From Paraburkholderia sp. C35 (GTDB lineage: Bacteria; Pseudomonadota; Gammaproteobacteria; Burkholderiales; Burkholderiaceae), in assembly GCF_003121405.1 (NCBI RefSeq), contig NZ_QBUY01000020.1, forward strand, positions 27,602-91,601: a stretch of 64,000 nt of DNA, given 5' to 3'. Positions within the stretch are counted from its first letter, which is position 1. Each line of letters opens with the position of its first letter. Shown piece after piece: positions 17,361 to 29,091 of this stretch. A program made the translations under genes and the position numbers. The notes below the pieces were generated by a model. It was given only the letters and a program-made list of their open reading frames with translations, did not search any database and was not told where the DNA came from.

Positions 17361-17836
17361 TAATGGCGACGCGCTCCCCGAACAAGCCTCAGAAGACGCG
17401 CAACGCGTCGCGCACGGCAGCGACAGGGGAGCGCGCAGCGCGCTCCGCGCAAGCGCTGCAACCCGAGGCCGCAGCACAGGCGGCCTCGCAAATTTCCGCT
17501 AACGCGCCAGTGGCACAGACCGCAGCCGTTACCGACGACATGAATACCGAACTGGCTGTACTCGATGTCGCGCAACAAGACGCGGCTGATACGGCAGAAG
17601 GTTCAACCGCGACGGTGTCTCTCGCCTCAAACACCGAAGCCGATGCATCTGGACTCACGGCGCAAGAAGCGCCGCGGGCGGCAGATATCGCAGCAGTCCC
17701 CCACGATTCGACGCCGGGCCTTCAGGGTTCGAAGGGAACGAACGGCGCACCACCCCATGTAGCATCTGTCGTTGCGCAGCCTCCGCATCCGACTCCCAAC
17801 GTTCATCCCAGCGATCTCATCCAGACGAGGAGACTC

Positions 17837-19273
17837 ATGCATCGCGCCACCAAGATTGTCGCAACCATCGGACCCGCCTCCAGCACGCAGGAAATCCTGC
17901 TGCAGATGATTCAGGCAGGCGCCGACGTGGTGCGTCTCAACTTCTCGCACGGCACCGCCGACGATCATCGTCAGCGCGCGGAGTTCGTGCGTGAAGCGGC
18001 CCGGCAGGCAGGCCGCGAGGTTGGCATCATGGCCGACCTGCAAGGCCCGAAGATTCGTGTCGGTAAATTTGAAAACGGCAAGACCACGCTCGTTCCCGGC
18101 AACACCTTTATCCTCGACGCCGAATGCGAACTCGGCAACGACGACCGCGTCGGTCTCGACTACAAGGATCTGCCGCGCGACCTGAAACCGGGCGACACGC
18201 TGCTGCTCAACGACGGCCTGATCGTGCTGAACGTCGCGCGCGTGATCGGCAGCGAGATTCACACCGTTGTGAAGATCGGTGGCGACCTGTCGAACAACAA
18301 GGGCATCAACCGCCAGGGCGGCGGTCTGACGGCGCCGGCGCTGACCGCGAAGGACATGGAAGATATCCGCACGGCGATGTCGCTGGGCGCGGATTACGTG
18401 GCCGTGTCGTTCCCGAAGAACGCGACGGACATGGAAATGGCGCGCCAGCTCGCGAATATCGCGGGCGCGCCGTTCGGCATCAAGCCGAAGATGATCGCGA
18501 AGATCGAGCGCGCTGAAGCGATTCCGGCGCTGCAAGGCATTCTCGACGCATCGGACGGCATCATGGTCGCGCGCGGCGACCTCGCCGTCGAAGTCGGCAA
18601 TGCGGCGGTGCCCGCGCTGCAAAAGCGCATGATCAAGATGGCGCGCGATGCGAACAAGTTCGTCATCACGGCCACGCAGATGATGGAATCGATGATCCAC
18701 GCGCCCGTGCCGACGCGCGCGGAAGTGTCGGACGTCGCGAACGCGGTGCTGGACGGCACGGATGCCGTGATGTTGTCGGCGGAATCGGCAGCGGGCAAGT
18801 ACCCGGTGCAGACCATCGAAACGATGGCTGCCATCTGTATCGAAGCCGAAAAGTCCGAGCACGTCGAACTGGACCGCGATTTCCTCGACCGCACGTTCAC
18901 GCGCATCGACCAGTCGATCGCGATGGGCGCGCTGTTCACCGCTTACCATCTGGGCGCCAAGGCGATCGTCGCGCTGACGGAATCGGGCTCGACGGCGCTG
19001 TGGATGTCGCGTCACTGGACGCACGTGCCCATCTTCGCGCTCACGCCGCGTACAGGCAGCGAGCGCGCGATGGCGATCTACCGCAACGTCACGTCGCTGC
19101 ATCTCGACACCAGCAGTGACCGCGATGTCGCGCTGGCGCAGGCGCTCGAAGTGGTGGTCGGCAAGGGTTACGCGGCGCGCGGCGACATGGTCGTGCTGAC
19201 GGTCGGCGAGCCGATGGGCCAGGCAGGCGGCACGAACACGCTGAAGATCGTGCGTGTTGGAGAGCCGGTCTGA
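17837..19273 (+). CDS. pyk: Pyruvate kinase (possible N-terminal extension from 17363)
   Basis: Converts phosphoenolpyruvate and ADP to pyruvate and ATP. From the ATG at 17837 the protein has the usual 478 residues, beginning MHRATKIVATIGPASSTQEI, with the signature region MIAKIERAEAIPAL and MVARGDLAVEVG. That ATG has a good ribosome binding site (GAGGAGACTC). However, the same frame is open for 158 more codons up to an ATG at 17363, two bases after the pgk stop. It would encode an Ala/Gln/Thr/Pro-rich, disordered-looking extension. I keep the conserved start as the annotation. Confidence 0.96.
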   Translation: MHRATKIVATIGPASSTQEILLQMIQAGADVVRLNFSHGTADDHRQRAEFVREAARQAGREVGIMADLQGPKIRVGKFENGKTTLVPGNTFILDAECELGNDDRVGLDYKDLPRDLKPGDTLLLNDGLIVLNVARVIGSEIHTVVKIGGDLSNNKGINRQGGGLTAPALTAKDMEDIRTAMSLGADYVAVSFPKNATDMEMARQLANIAGAPFGIKPKMIAKIERAEAIPALQGILDASDGIMVARGDLAVEVGNAAVPALQKRMIKMARDANKFVITATQMMESMIHAPVPTRAEVSDVANAVLDGTDAVMLSAESAAGKYPVQTIETMAAICIEAEKSEHVELDRDFLDRTFTRIDQSIAMGALFTAYHLGAKAIVALTESGSTALWMSRHWTHVPIFALTPRTGSERAMAIYRNVTSLHLDTSSDRDVALAQALEVVVGKGYAARGDMVVLTVGEPMGQAGGTNTLKIVRVGEPV

Positions 19274-19451
19274 GTCTGGGCGCAGCAACAAGATGAGCCA
19301 GCCATGACCCGCTGAAGCAGCGTGTCATAGCAAGCCGGAAACGGCGAACCGCAACGGCACGCGTGAAGCAGAGTGCCGTGTCCCGCCAAGAGAGGCGGCG
19401 CACCGAGTTTGGGAGAGTGCGCTCGGGACACGGTCTGCTTCACGGTAAAAT

Positions 19452-19469
19452 TGCACAAAAGTGCACAAA
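19452..19469 (+). repeat. 10-bp-phased direct repeat upstream of fba
   Basis: TGCACAAA occurs at 19452-19459 and again at 19462-19469, one helical turn apart. The same bases contain a TGCAC-AAAA-GTGCA dyad. TAAAAT at 19446-19451 could be a -10 element. The pair lies 46 bp upstream of the fba ATG and may be a regulator binding site. The remaining part of the 241-bp pyk-fba spacer shows nothing I can name. Confidence 0.35.
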
Positions 19470-19514
19470 TAGATGCCGTCGGCACAGATTTCGTTTCAAT
19501 CTATGGAGTAATCA

Positions 19515-20579
19515 ATGCCTCTCGTATCAATGCGTCAACTGCTGGACCATGCCGCTGAACACGGTTATGGCCTTCCGGCATTCAACGTAAACAATCTGGA
19601 GCAGGTGCAGGCCATCATGGCAGCGGCCGATCAGGTCAATGCCCCGGTGATCATGCAGGCGTCGGCAGGCGCGCGTAAGTACGCGGGCGAGCCGTTCCTG
19701 CGCCATCTGATCGAAGCGGCAGTCGAGTCGTATCCGCACATCCCCGTGGTGATGCACCAGGATCACGGCCAGTCGCCGGCAGTCTGTATGGCCGCGATCC
19801 GCAGCGGTTTCACGAGCGTGATGATGGACGGTTCGCTCGAAGCCGACGGCAAGACGGTGGCGTCGTACGAATACAACGTCGATGTGTCGCGCAAGGTCGT
19901 GGAAGCAGCGCACTCGATCGGCGTGACGGTTGAAGCGGAACTGGGCGTGCTCGGTTCGCTCGAAACGCTGATGGGCGACAAGGAAGACGGCCACGGCGCG
20001 GAAGGTACGATGACGCGCGAGCAACTGCTGACCGACGTCGAGCAGGCAGCAGACTTCGTCAAGCTGACGCAATGCGACGCACTGGCGATCGCCATCGGCA
20101 CGTCGCACGGCGCGTACAAGTTTTCGAAGAAGCCGACGGGCGATATCCTGTCGATTCAACGCATTCGCGAGATCCACGAACGCATTCCGAACACGCACCT
20201 GGTGATGCACGGTTCGTCGTCGGTGCCGCAGGAACTGCTGGCCGAGATCCGCGAGTTCGGCGGCGACATGAAGGAAACGTACGGCGTGCCCGTCGAGGAA
20301 ATCCAGACGGGCATCAAGTTCGGCGTGCGCAAGATCAACATCGACACCGATCTGCGTCTGGCCATCACGGGCGCGATCCGCCGCTACATGGCGCAAAATC
20401 CGTCGAAGTTCGATCCGCGCGACTACCTGAAGCCGGCTCGCGAAGCCGCGAAGAAGGTCTGCGTGGACCGTTACCTGGCGTTCGGCTGCGAAGGCCAGGC
20501 GTCGAAGATCAAGCCGGTCTCGCTGGACAAGATCGCTGAGAAGTACAAGTCGGGCGAGCTCGCACAAGTCGTTCGCTAA
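19515..20579 (+). CDS. fba: Class II fructose-1,6-bisphosphate aldolase
   Basis: A zinc-dependent aldolase that splits or forms fructose 1,6-bisphosphate in glycolysis, gluconeogenesis and related cycles. The 354-residue protein starts [20 protein letters not shown], the CbbA/Fba subtype. The zinc-site [11 protein letters not shown] is near residues 78-88, and further ligands lie in TVEAELG and LVMHGSSS. The loop [20 protein letters not shown] matches the subtype. It follows pgk and pyk, so three glycolytic genes are adjacent. Confidence 0.97.
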   Translation: MPLVSMRQLLDHAAEHGYGLPAFNVNNLEQVQAIMAAADQVNAPVIMQASAGARKYAGEPFLRHLIEAAVESYPHIPVVMHQDHGQSPAVCMAAIRSGFTSVMMDGSLEADGKTVASYEYNVDVSRKVVEAAHSIGVTVEAELGVLGSLETLMGDKEDGHGAEGTMTREQLLTDVEQAADFVKLTQCDALAIAIGTSHGAYKFSKKPTGDILSIQRIREIHERIPNTHLVMHGSSSVPQELLAEIREFGGDMKETYGVPVEEIQTGIKFGVRKINIDTDLRLAITGAIRRYMAQNPSKFDPRDYLKPAREAAKKVCVDRYLAFGCEGQASKIKPVSLDKIAEKYKSGELAQVVR

Positions 20580-20581
20580 GC

Positions 20582-20607
20582 GGCGCCGGGTGCCATCCGG
20601 CGCCCGT
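20582..20607 (+). terminator. Hairpin after fba
   Basis: GGCGCCGG (20582-20589) pairs with CCGGCGCC (20597-20604) across a 7-base loop, directly after the fba stop, with only a short T run (CGTTT). It is a strong hairpin but a weak terminator; the next hairpin at 20663-20692 probably assists. Confidence 0.5.
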
Positions 20608-20662
20608 TTGCACGCTGTTCGCGTAGTACGCACCTGGCTATCCGGCCAGGTTGTCGTCAGAT

Positions 20663-20702
20663 CGCCGTTCCCGCAATATCGGGGGAACGGCGTTTCCCTT
20701 TT
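20663..20702 (+). terminator. Second hairpin between fba and purC
   Basis: CGCCGTTCCC (20663-20672) pairs with GGGAACGGCG (20683-20692) in a 10-bp perfect stem followed by TTTCCCTTTT. This is a plausible intrinsic terminator for the pgk-pyk-fba region. Confidence 0.65.
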
Positions 20703-20744
20703 CTTCCGGGCAGTTTTTTTGCCCCATTTTTGTGAATCACGACG

Positions 20745-21635
20745 ATGTCTACCCTCTACGAATCCACGCTCCGCTCGCTGCCGCTGCTCGGCCGCGGCAA
20801 GGTCCGCGACAACTACGCGGTGGGCAACGACCAGCTGCTGATCGTCACGACGGACCGCTTGTCCGCGTTCGACGTCATCATGGGCGAGCCGATTCCGAGT
20901 AAAGGGCGCGTGCTGAACCAGATGGCGAATTTCTGGTTCGACAAGCTCAAGCACGTCGTGCCGAACCATCTGACGGGCGTCGCGCCGGAAACGGTTGTCG
21001 CGCCTGACGAAGTCGAGCAGGTGAAGGGCCGCGCGGTCGTGGTCAAGCGCCTCGAACCGATTCTCGTCGAAGCCGTGGTGCGCGGCTATCTGGCCGGTAG
21101 CGGCTGGAAGGACTATCAGGCAACGGGCGCCGTGTGCGGTGTGCAACTGCCCGAAGGCCTGCAGAACGCGCAGAAGCTGCCCGAGCCGATCTTCACGCCG
21201 GCAGCCAAGGCCGAGATGGGTCATCACGACGAAAACATCACGTTTGATGAGATGGAACGCCGCATCGGCACCGAACTGTCGGCGACGATCCGCGACATCT
21301 CCATCCGTCTGTACAAGGAAGCGGCCGATTACGCAGCCACGCGCGGCATCATCATCGCTGACACGAAGTTCGAGTTCGGTCTGGACGACAAGGGCCAGCT
21401 GTATCTGATGGACGAAGCGCTGACGGCCGATTCGTCGCGTTTCTGGCCGGCGGATCAGTATCAGGTCGGCACCAACCCGCCGTCGTTTGACAAGCAGTTC
21501 GTGCGCGACTGGCTCGAAACCCAGCCGTGGAAGAAAGAACCGCCCGCGCCGAAGCTGCCGGACGAAGTCGTCACGAAGACGGCTGAAAAGTATCAGGAAG
21601 CGCTGGAGCGCCTGACGGGTCAGAAGCTGGCTTAA
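20745..21635 (+). CDS. purC: Phosphoribosylaminoimidazole-succinocarboxamide synthase
   Basis: SAICAR synthetase of de novo purine synthesis; it couples CAIR with aspartate using ATP. The 296-residue size is that of the longer bacterial form. Seen motifs are [36 protein letters not shown] and [15 protein letters not shown] near the C-terminus. The ATG at 20745 follows two hairpins and begins a purC-purE-purK gene run. Confidence 0.97.
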   Translation: MSTLYESTLRSLPLLGRGKVRDNYAVGNDQLLIVTTDRLSAFDVIMGEPIPSKGRVLNQMANFWFDKLKHVVPNHLTGVAPETVVAPDEVEQVKGRAVVVKRLEPILVEAVVRGYLAGSGWKDYQATGAVCGVQLPEGLQNAQKLPEPIFTPAAKAEMGHHDENITFDEMERRIGTELSATIRDISIRLYKEAADYAATRGIIIADTKFEFGLDDKGQLYLMDEALTADSSRFWPADQYQVGTNPPSFDKQFVRDWLETQPWKKEPPAPKLPDEVVTKTAEKYQEALERLTGQKLA

Positions 21636-21660
21636 GCGCGGCGCATACGGAACAAGCAAG

Positions 21661-23459
<1,799 letters not shown>

Positions 23460-23470
23460 GCGCGACCCGT

Positions 23471-24514
23471 ATGCCGGATCAAACGAAACCTGCCGACATG
23501 GTGTCGGGCGTCGGTGCTGACGAGATCGCGCGCGCTGCGGCGTTGCTCGACGCAGGGCAACTCGTCGCGTTTCCTACTGAGACGGTCTATGGGCTGGGCG
23601 GCGACGCCGAAAGCCCTGACGCCGTCGCGCGCATTTATGCGGCGAAGGGCAGGCCGGCGAATCATCCCGTGATCGTGCATCTGGCGCCCGGCGGCGATCC
23701 GAAGTATTGGGTCGAGCAATTGCCGTCGGACGCACAGCGGCTGATCGATGCGTTCTGGCCGGGTCCGCTCACGTTGATTCTCAAACGCGCCGCACATATC
23801 CCTGCAGCCGTGAGCGGTGGTCAGGATTCCGTGGGACTGCGGTGTCCGTCGCATCCCGTCGCGCAGGCATTGCTGACCGCGTTCAGCGCGTTGCGCAATG
23901 GACATGGCGGTGTTGCGGCGCCTTCGGCGAACCGCTTCGGTCACGTCAGCCCCACCACCGCACAACACGTGCGCGACGAATTCGGCGACGCGATTCATGT
24001 GCTCGACGGCGGATCGTCGGATGTGGGTATCGAATCGACCATCGTCGATCTGTCGCGTGGGTTTCCGGCGCTGCTGAGGCCCGGCCACGTGACGCCGCAG
24101 GACATCGCCGATGTGCTCGGCGAAATGCCGCGTCTGCCCGATGGTTCGGATGCGAGCGCACCGCGCGCTTCCGGCACGCTGAAGGCGCACTACGCGCCGC
24201 GCACGCCGCTCGCGTTGCAGCCGTTCGATGTGCTCGAACCGCTGCTGGCCGCGCGAGCGCCTGGCGAACGAGTTGCGCTGGTGGCGCGTGTCTCGCGTGC
24301 AGGGCGTTGGGCGGAGGCGGAAGGCGTCCATTTCGTCGCCGCGCCCGAAGATCCGCATGCGTATGCGCGCGATCTGTACGGTTTGCTGCGCGCGCTGGAT
24401 CGCGCGAACGTCTCGCGGATCCTGATCGAAAAGTTGCCGGATACGATCGAATGGATCGCCGTCAATGACCGGTTAGGCCGCGCGGCGGCGGCGTTCGAAG
24501 CACAGGACGCCTGA
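23471..24514 (+). CDS. sua5: L-threonylcarbamoyladenylate synthase, Sua5 type
   Basis: Makes threonylcarbamoyl-AMP, the first intermediate in the t6A37 modification of ANN-decoding tRNAs. The 347-residue length indicates the long Sua5 form: a YrdC domain (about residues 15-205, with QLVAFPTETVYGLGGDAESP and YAAKGRPANHPVIVHL) followed by a C-terminal Sua5 domain linked through RASGTLKAHYAPRTPL. The ATG at 23471 matches the family start; the longer open frame from 22811 overlaps purK in another frame and is not real coding. Confidence 0.94.
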   Translation: MPDQTKPADMVSGVGADEIARAAALLDAGQLVAFPTETVYGLGGDAESPDAVARIYAAKGRPANHPVIVHLAPGGDPKYWVEQLPSDAQRLIDAFWPGPLTLILKRAAHIPAAVSGGQDSVGLRCPSHPVAQALLTAFSALRNGHGGVAAPSANRFGHVSPTTAQHVRDEFGDAIHVLDGGSSDVGIESTIVDLSRGFPALLRPGHVTPQDIADVLGEMPRLPDGSDASAPRASGTLKAHYAPRTPLALQPFDVLEPLLAARAPGERVALVARVSRAGRWAEAEGVHFVAAPEDPHAYARDLYGLLRALDRANVSRILIEKLPDTIEWIAVNDRLGRAAAAFEAQDA

Positions 24515-24560
24515 CGCGCACCTCACACCGCGCGCAGTCGCAACGCAGACGCATCAAAAC

Positions 24561-24595
24561 AAAAAGCCCGGCTCGTCAGAGCCGGGCTTTTTCGC
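24561..24595. terminator. Bidirectional intrinsic terminator
   Basis: AAAAAGCCCGGCTC (24561-24574) and GAGCCGGGCTTTTT (24579-24592) form a perfect 14-bp stem with a GTCA tetraloop. Each strand ends in a T run. It lies between the convergent sua5 and GDSL-lipoprotein genes and can end transcription in both directions. Confidence 0.93.
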
Positions 24596-24621
24596 ATCGG
24601 GCGACGCGAGGGAAAGGCGAA

Positions 24622-25815
24622 TTACTTGCCCAGACCCGTCGCCGCAATCTTGCCTTCGACGAACGTTGCGAACGCAGCGTGTGCGTGCGTCGTCGGGTGG
24701 ATCGTGTCGGCGAACACATACGACTGGTCTGCGCCCGCAACCGTCAGCGTGTTCGGCGAGCAGAACAGCGACGACGCGAATTGCTGGCCGTACTGCGCAG
24801 CGGTCAAACCGTTCGTCAGCACGGCGGGATTCGCCGTCGCGTAAGCCGTTGCATTCGCGGCCATCTGCGTGATGTTGCAGGCCGTGCCCGTCGTGTTGCT
24901 GAAGCCTTGCGCCGACGGATTAGCGAGCAGCGGCGTGAGCCAGTCGGACGTCGAGACGTAGATCACCTTGCTCGTCAGTCCGCCTGCTGCCAGCGCCTGT
25001 TGCAGCACGCCGTTATAGGTCGCGACGATGCCCGAAATGATCGTAGGCACCTGCGCCGAACCCGTCTGCGCGACAAGCTGCGCAGCCAGCGGTGTCTTGC
25101 CGATATCGGGCACGTCCATCACGACCACGTGCGTCGCACCCTTTGCGAGGATCGTGCCGATCTGTTGCGCGAGCGTCTGCGCCATCGGGCCGACCGTCGT
25201 GAGTGCGACCGACTGCACGTACTGGGAAGCGTGTGCCGGATCGGCCGCGACGTCGGCAGAGATCGTCGCCAGCATCGTCGACAGGTTCTGGATGATGTCG
25301 TTGGCGCCGCCGTTGATCAGGACCAGCTGATTCGAATTGAAGCTGCCGTGATCGGTCAGGTATTGCTGGATCTGCTGCGTAACGGGCCACGTGGTTGCCG
25401 CCTGGCTATTCGGCGCATAGCCGTTGCCGTCGACGCGCGACACATCCGAGCCGCCCTGCGCATAGCCAAAGCCACCGTTCGCCGCGAGCGGCTTGCCGAA
25501 GCCGCCCACGAACGCCGGCGTCAGCGTGCCGCCGTAGTATTCGGCGATCTTCTGCGTCCACACCTCACCGGGGTTCGTCGTGAAGCGGCCACCGCCGAAG
25601 CTCGATGTGATCACAGGCGAATACGTGCCGGCATCCGACAGGCTGTCCCCGAACGACACCACCTGCAGGTTGACGCCGCCCGCCGGCGTGTTGCTGGCGC
25701 TGTTATTGTTGCTGCTGCCGCCGCCCCCGCACGCGACGAGTGCGGCGAAGGCCGCGCACGCGACTGCAATGCGCGCAAAACGCACGACGCCAGTATTGTT
25801 CGATGCTTGCTTCAT
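24622..25815 (-). CDS. SGNH/GDSL hydrolase lipoprotein
   Basis: A 397-residue secreted esterase or lipase-like enzyme predicted to be lipid-anchored: the signal peptide ends in the lipobox ALVAC (Cys29), followed by a Gly/Ser/Asn linker. The GDSL block I FGDSLSDAG has Ser59 as nucleophile, block III is LINGGANDII, and the catalytic Asp-His pair lies in DTIHPTTHAHAAF near the C-terminus. The ATG at 25815 is chosen because it begins the signal peptide and follows AAGGACCTT. A C-terminal autotransporter barrel is absent. Substrate unknown. Confidence 0.88.
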   Translation of the reverse strand: MKQASNNTGVVRFARIAVACAAFAALVACGGGGSSNNNSASNTPAGGVNLQVVSFGDSLSDAGTYSPVITSSFGGGRFTTNPGEVWTQKIAEYYGGTLTPAFVGGFGKPLAANGGFGYAQGGSDVSRVDGNGYAPNSQAATTWPVTQQIQQYLTDHGSFNSNQLVLINGGANDIIQNLSTMLATISADVAADPAHASQYVQSVALTTVGPMAQTLAQQIGTILAKGATHVVVMDVPDIGKTPLAAQLVAQTGSAQVPTIISGIVATYNGVLQQALAAGGLTSKVIYVSTSDWLTPLLANPSAQGFSNTTGTACNITQMAANATAYATANPAVLTNGLTAAQYGQQFASSLFCSPNTLTVAGADQSYVFADTIHPTTHAHAAFATFVEGKIAATGLGK

Positions 25816-25940
25816 AAGGTCCTTATCTCCTCGTATGTACTCGGCCTTGTGCGATGTGTCGCGTGAGCCATGTGTTGCAGACCGCGCCCCCGCACCAACG
25901 TGGCGACAGCTTGCAAAGCCTTCCCTGCCTGCGGCCGCTT

Positions 25941-26861
25941 CTATGCAGCCGCGTTGTTGTTCTGTTGCGCGCTTTCGACGGTGTCGTGTGCAGCCTGAGC
26001 GTCGCGCAAGCTCGCGTGATACTGCGCGGCCCATGCGGGCGGCGCGAACAGAGCGCTCAGCCGGTTGCGCAAGCCACGCACCCGACCGAAGTCCTGTGCC
26101 ATCGACGCCCATTCGTGAAACGTCGCCTTCAGCGGGTTATACGTATGAAGCGGCTCGACGATGCCATACACGGGCGGCTCGTTCGCGTCTTCATCGACAT
26201 AGCTGCCGAACAGCCGGTCCCAGATCACCAGCACGCCGGCATAGTTGCGGTCGATATAACGGTCGTTGCGCGCGTGATGTACACGGTGAATCGACGGCGT
26301 GTTCAGCACGTATTCGAGCCAGCCGAGCTTGCCGATGGACTGCGTATGCACGAAGAACTGAAAGCCCAGATTGATCAGCACCACGCCGACAATCTGCTTC
26401 GGCGGAAAGCCCAGAAACGCGAGCGGAATCCAGAACACCCACATGCCCGCGACGGGGTACATCAGGCTCTGCCGGAATGCCGTCGAGAAGTTCATCCGTT
26501 CCGACGAGTGATGCACGACATGCGCAGCCCACAACCAGCGCACGCGATGGCTGCAACGGTGAAAAACGTAGTAGAGCAGATCCTGCGCGACGAACAGCAC
26601 GGCGAACGAAAGCCATCCAGCATGCCAATCGAGCAGCCGGTAGTGCTCGTAGCAATACGCATAGACGGGAATGACGAACAGCCACGCGAGCTTGTCGGCG
26701 CCCTGATGCATCAGCGCGAGTGCCGTATTGCACAACGTGTCGCGCCAGCTGTACATGCGCGCTTCGGGTTGCGTGCGCCGCGCGTGCCACGCTTCCCAGC
26801 CGATGCACGCGAGAAAGACCGGCGCCATGGCGAGCAGGAGCAATTCGGCATCGAATTGCAT
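25941..26861 (-). CDS. Sterol desaturase / fatty acid hydroxylase family membrane protein
   Basis: A 306-residue membrane di-iron oxygenase-type protein. Several hydrophobic segments alternate with the histidine clusters of the superfamily: HRCSH (with FHRCSHRVRW), HVVHHSS, and HRVHHAR followed by DRNYAG, all expected on the cytoplasmic face. Members hydroxylate or desaturate lipid chains; the substrate here is unknown. The ATG at 26861 has GGGAG about 7 bases upstream; the longer frame to 26972 is unlikely. Residues 285-306 are Gln/Asn/Ala-rich. Confidence 0.87.
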   Translation of the reverse strand: MQFDAELLLLAMAPVFLACIGWEAWHARRTQPEARMYSWRDTLCNTALALMHQGADKLAWLFVIPVYAYCYEHYRLLDWHAGWLSFAVLFVAQDLLYYVFHRCSHRVRWLWAAHVVHHSSERMNFSTAFRQSLMYPVAGMWVFWIPLAFLGFPPKQIVGVVLINLGFQFFVHTQSIGKLGWLEYVLNTPSIHRVHHARNDRYIDRNYAGVLVIWDRLFGSYVDEDANEPPVYGIVEPLHTYNPLKATFHEWASMAQDFGRVRGLRNRLSALFAPPAWAAQYHASLRDAQAAHDTVESAQQNNNAAA

Positions 26862-27058
26862 TGACGTCTCCCTCCGAGGGTCCCTGCGGCTTCCTCGAGG
26901 GAAGCCGGCATTGTCGTTATTGTTTGAATGCGGCGCTGTCGTGCATGCGGTGCGCGTCTCGCGCACCGTCACGCATGTTTGTCTGCACCTTTTTCATACT
27001 GCCCGATAGCGTACAACGCCTCGCGGCGCGCCGCGCACCGCTTCGATAGAAGGAATCC

Positions 27059-28720
27059 TCAGTGCGCGCCGCGGCGCTGAGGGTTTTTCCTGATTTTGCG
27101 GCGCGGTTCATCGGATGCTTCTGCGGCGGCAGGAACGGCCGTGCTGGCAAGCATCGCCGACGGTCCCTGGTAGACCCATTCGAGCAGTTCGTCATGCGCG
27201 GCGCGCGCGGCTTCCGCATGCGGATCGTTGATCAGGCTGACGACCACATAGCTCTGTCCATCGGCCGATGCGACATAGCCCGCGATCGCGCGCACGTCGC
27301 GCAGCGTGCCCGTCTTGATGTGTGCGTTGCCGTTGACGGGCTTCGACGTCAGCCGGTTGCGCATCGTGCCGTCCACGCCGACCACGGGCAGCGAATCGAC
27401 GAACACCTGCGCGACCGGGCTGGCGTTCGCGGCCTGCAAGAGATCGGCAAGCGAGAGCGCAGTGATGTGCTCGTCGCGAGAAAGGCCCGAGCCGTTGTCG
27501 AGGCTGAGATATTCCATGGGCATCGCGCTGCGATGCAGGAACGATTCGATCACGTCAGCCGACTTCGCGGGTGTCGCGGGCGGCTTCGTCATGGCTGCGC
27601 CGATCGTCAGGAACAGATTGCGCGCCATGGTGTTGTTGCTGAACTTGTTGATGTCGTGAACGATGTCCGCGAGCATCGGGCCTTGATGGGTCGCGACGAG
27701 TTTCGCGTCGACGGGCACGGCGCCTTCGCGCGTCGTGCCGTTGAACGTGCCGCCTGTCTGCTGCCACAGCGCGAGGAAGCCGCCCGCGAAGAATTGCGTG
27801 TGATCGAGCACGGCCACGTTGACGGTGCGCTCGCCGCAGCGAAGCGGATAGTCGCCGATAAACGATGCATTGACCACGCCGTTCGCCGCTGGTGTGACAG
27901 CGGGCGTCACGAGTTCGCCGCGGCACGGTCCGCGCGTCGCGCGCAGTTCGTTGTCGATCTGCAGTTGCGCGAGTGCGGGCAGCACGTCGATCTGCACCTT
28001 GCCGTCCTCGGATGGCGACATCGTGAACGACAGCGACTTGAACGCATACAGCAGCGGGTCGGGGCCGACGTTATAGGGCGAATTGACGTCGCTGTCGAAC
28101 GCGGGCAGATCGCGCGTGGACGGATCGAAGAAGCGCTTGTCGAGCACCAGTGCGCCATCGATGCCTGTGATGCCCGCCTTGTGAATCTTCTGGACGAGAT
28201 CGATCAGCTCTTCGGGTACGAGCTTCGGATCGCCCGTGCCCTGGATGTACAGATTGCCGTGCAGCACGCCGTTGCCGTCGATATTGTCCTGCGCCCACGC
28301 CGTGGTCTTCCACCGGTAGTCGGGGCCGAGCAGCGACAGACCGGAGTAGGTCGTGACGAGCTTCATCGTCGAGGCGGGCATCATCGGCTTGCCGGCGTTC
28401 AGTGCGAGCACGGGCGTACGGTCGCCGACCTTTTCGACCACCACGCTGATCGACGACAGCGGCACATGTGCGCGCTGCAAGCCGGCCATCACGGCAGGCG
28501 GCAACACCGTGCTTACGTTGACGGCGGGCTGCTGGGTTTTTTTGCGCGCTTCGGCAGGCATGGCGACGGCAAGTGCGGCGCAGGCGAACAGCACGGCAGC
28601 GGCACGCGCTTTAGCGCTCAGCCCAGCCGCCGGTTCTGCTCGGGCCGAGGTCAGCGGTTTGAAACGGCGCCCGAGCGAGCAGGCATACGACGAGGCGAGT
28701 GAAACGAAAGCGAGCGGCAT
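27059..28720 (-). CDS. dacB: PBP4-type D-alanyl-D-alanine carboxypeptidase/endopeptidase
   Basis: A periplasmic class C penicillin-binding protein that trims or cleaves peptidoglycan cross-links. The three active-site motifs are visible: STMK at 117-120 (nucleophile Ser117), SNN in DINKFSNNTMARNLF, and KTG in HIKTGTLRDVRAIAGYV. A signal peptide core (AAAVLFACAALAVAMPAEA) sits at about residues 40-58, so the 28720 start gives a long basic n-region and a later start is possible. At 553 residues it fits the family, including the inserted domain between the first two motifs. It diverges from the two-component operon. Confidence 0.9.
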   Translation of the reverse strand: MPLAFVSLASSYACSLGRRFKPLTSARAEPAAGLSAKARAAAVLFACAALAVAMPAEARKKTQQPAVNVSTVLPPAVMAGLQRAHVPLSSISVVVEKVGDRTPVLALNAGKPMMPASTMKLVTTYSGLSLLGPDYRWKTTAWAQDNIDGNGVLHGNLYIQGTGDPKLVPEELIDLVQKIHKAGITGIDGALVLDKRFFDPSTRDLPAFDSDVNSPYNVGPDPLLYAFKSLSFTMSPSEDGKVQIDVLPALAQLQIDNELRATRGPCRGELVTPAVTPAANGVVNASFIGDYPLRCGERTVNVAVLDHTQFFAGGFLALWQQTGGTFNGTTREGAVPVDAKLVATHQGPMLADIVHDINKFSNNTMARNLFLTIGAAMTKPPATPAKSADVIESFLHRSAMPMEYLSLDNGSGLSRDEHITALSLADLLQAANASPVAQVFVDSLPVVGVDGTMRNRLTSKPVNGNAHIKTGTLRDVRAIAGYVASADGQSYVVVSLINDPHAEAARAAHDELLEWVYQGPSAMLASTAVPAAAEASDEPRRKIRKNPQRRGAH

Positions 28721-29091
28721 GTACGGGCAGAGTCGGCGGTGAAATCGCGGCGAGGAAAGGCAAATGCAAGCACGATGGGACGCGGGCAAAACCCGTCGCG
28801 TCGTGCAAAAGCGCTCATTGTAGAGAGTTGCCGTGACGTCGCGAAAAAAATGATCGCGGGTGTTTCTTGCGCGTCACGTTCGCGCGTCGCAACGTGGGAA
28901 GCGGATATGCGGTGGGCATTTCTGGCGTTCGTGCCGGCGTCGGCGTGGTAGAGGTCCGGGCTTCGCTGAACAGCCGGAACCCGAGCCTGATCCACCCCTT
29001 GCGCAGCAATAAACCCCCGGGCGCTAGAATGCTGCATCGAAAACCCATACCCGGAACGCAAGTACGGGCACGAGCGGAACGGACCATAGCG

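Noticed and set aside
19527-21659. 710-residue minus-strand open frame
   Set aside because: It is antisense to fba and purC, both unmistakable; the product is low-complexity Arg/Asp/Val and spans an intergenic terminator region.
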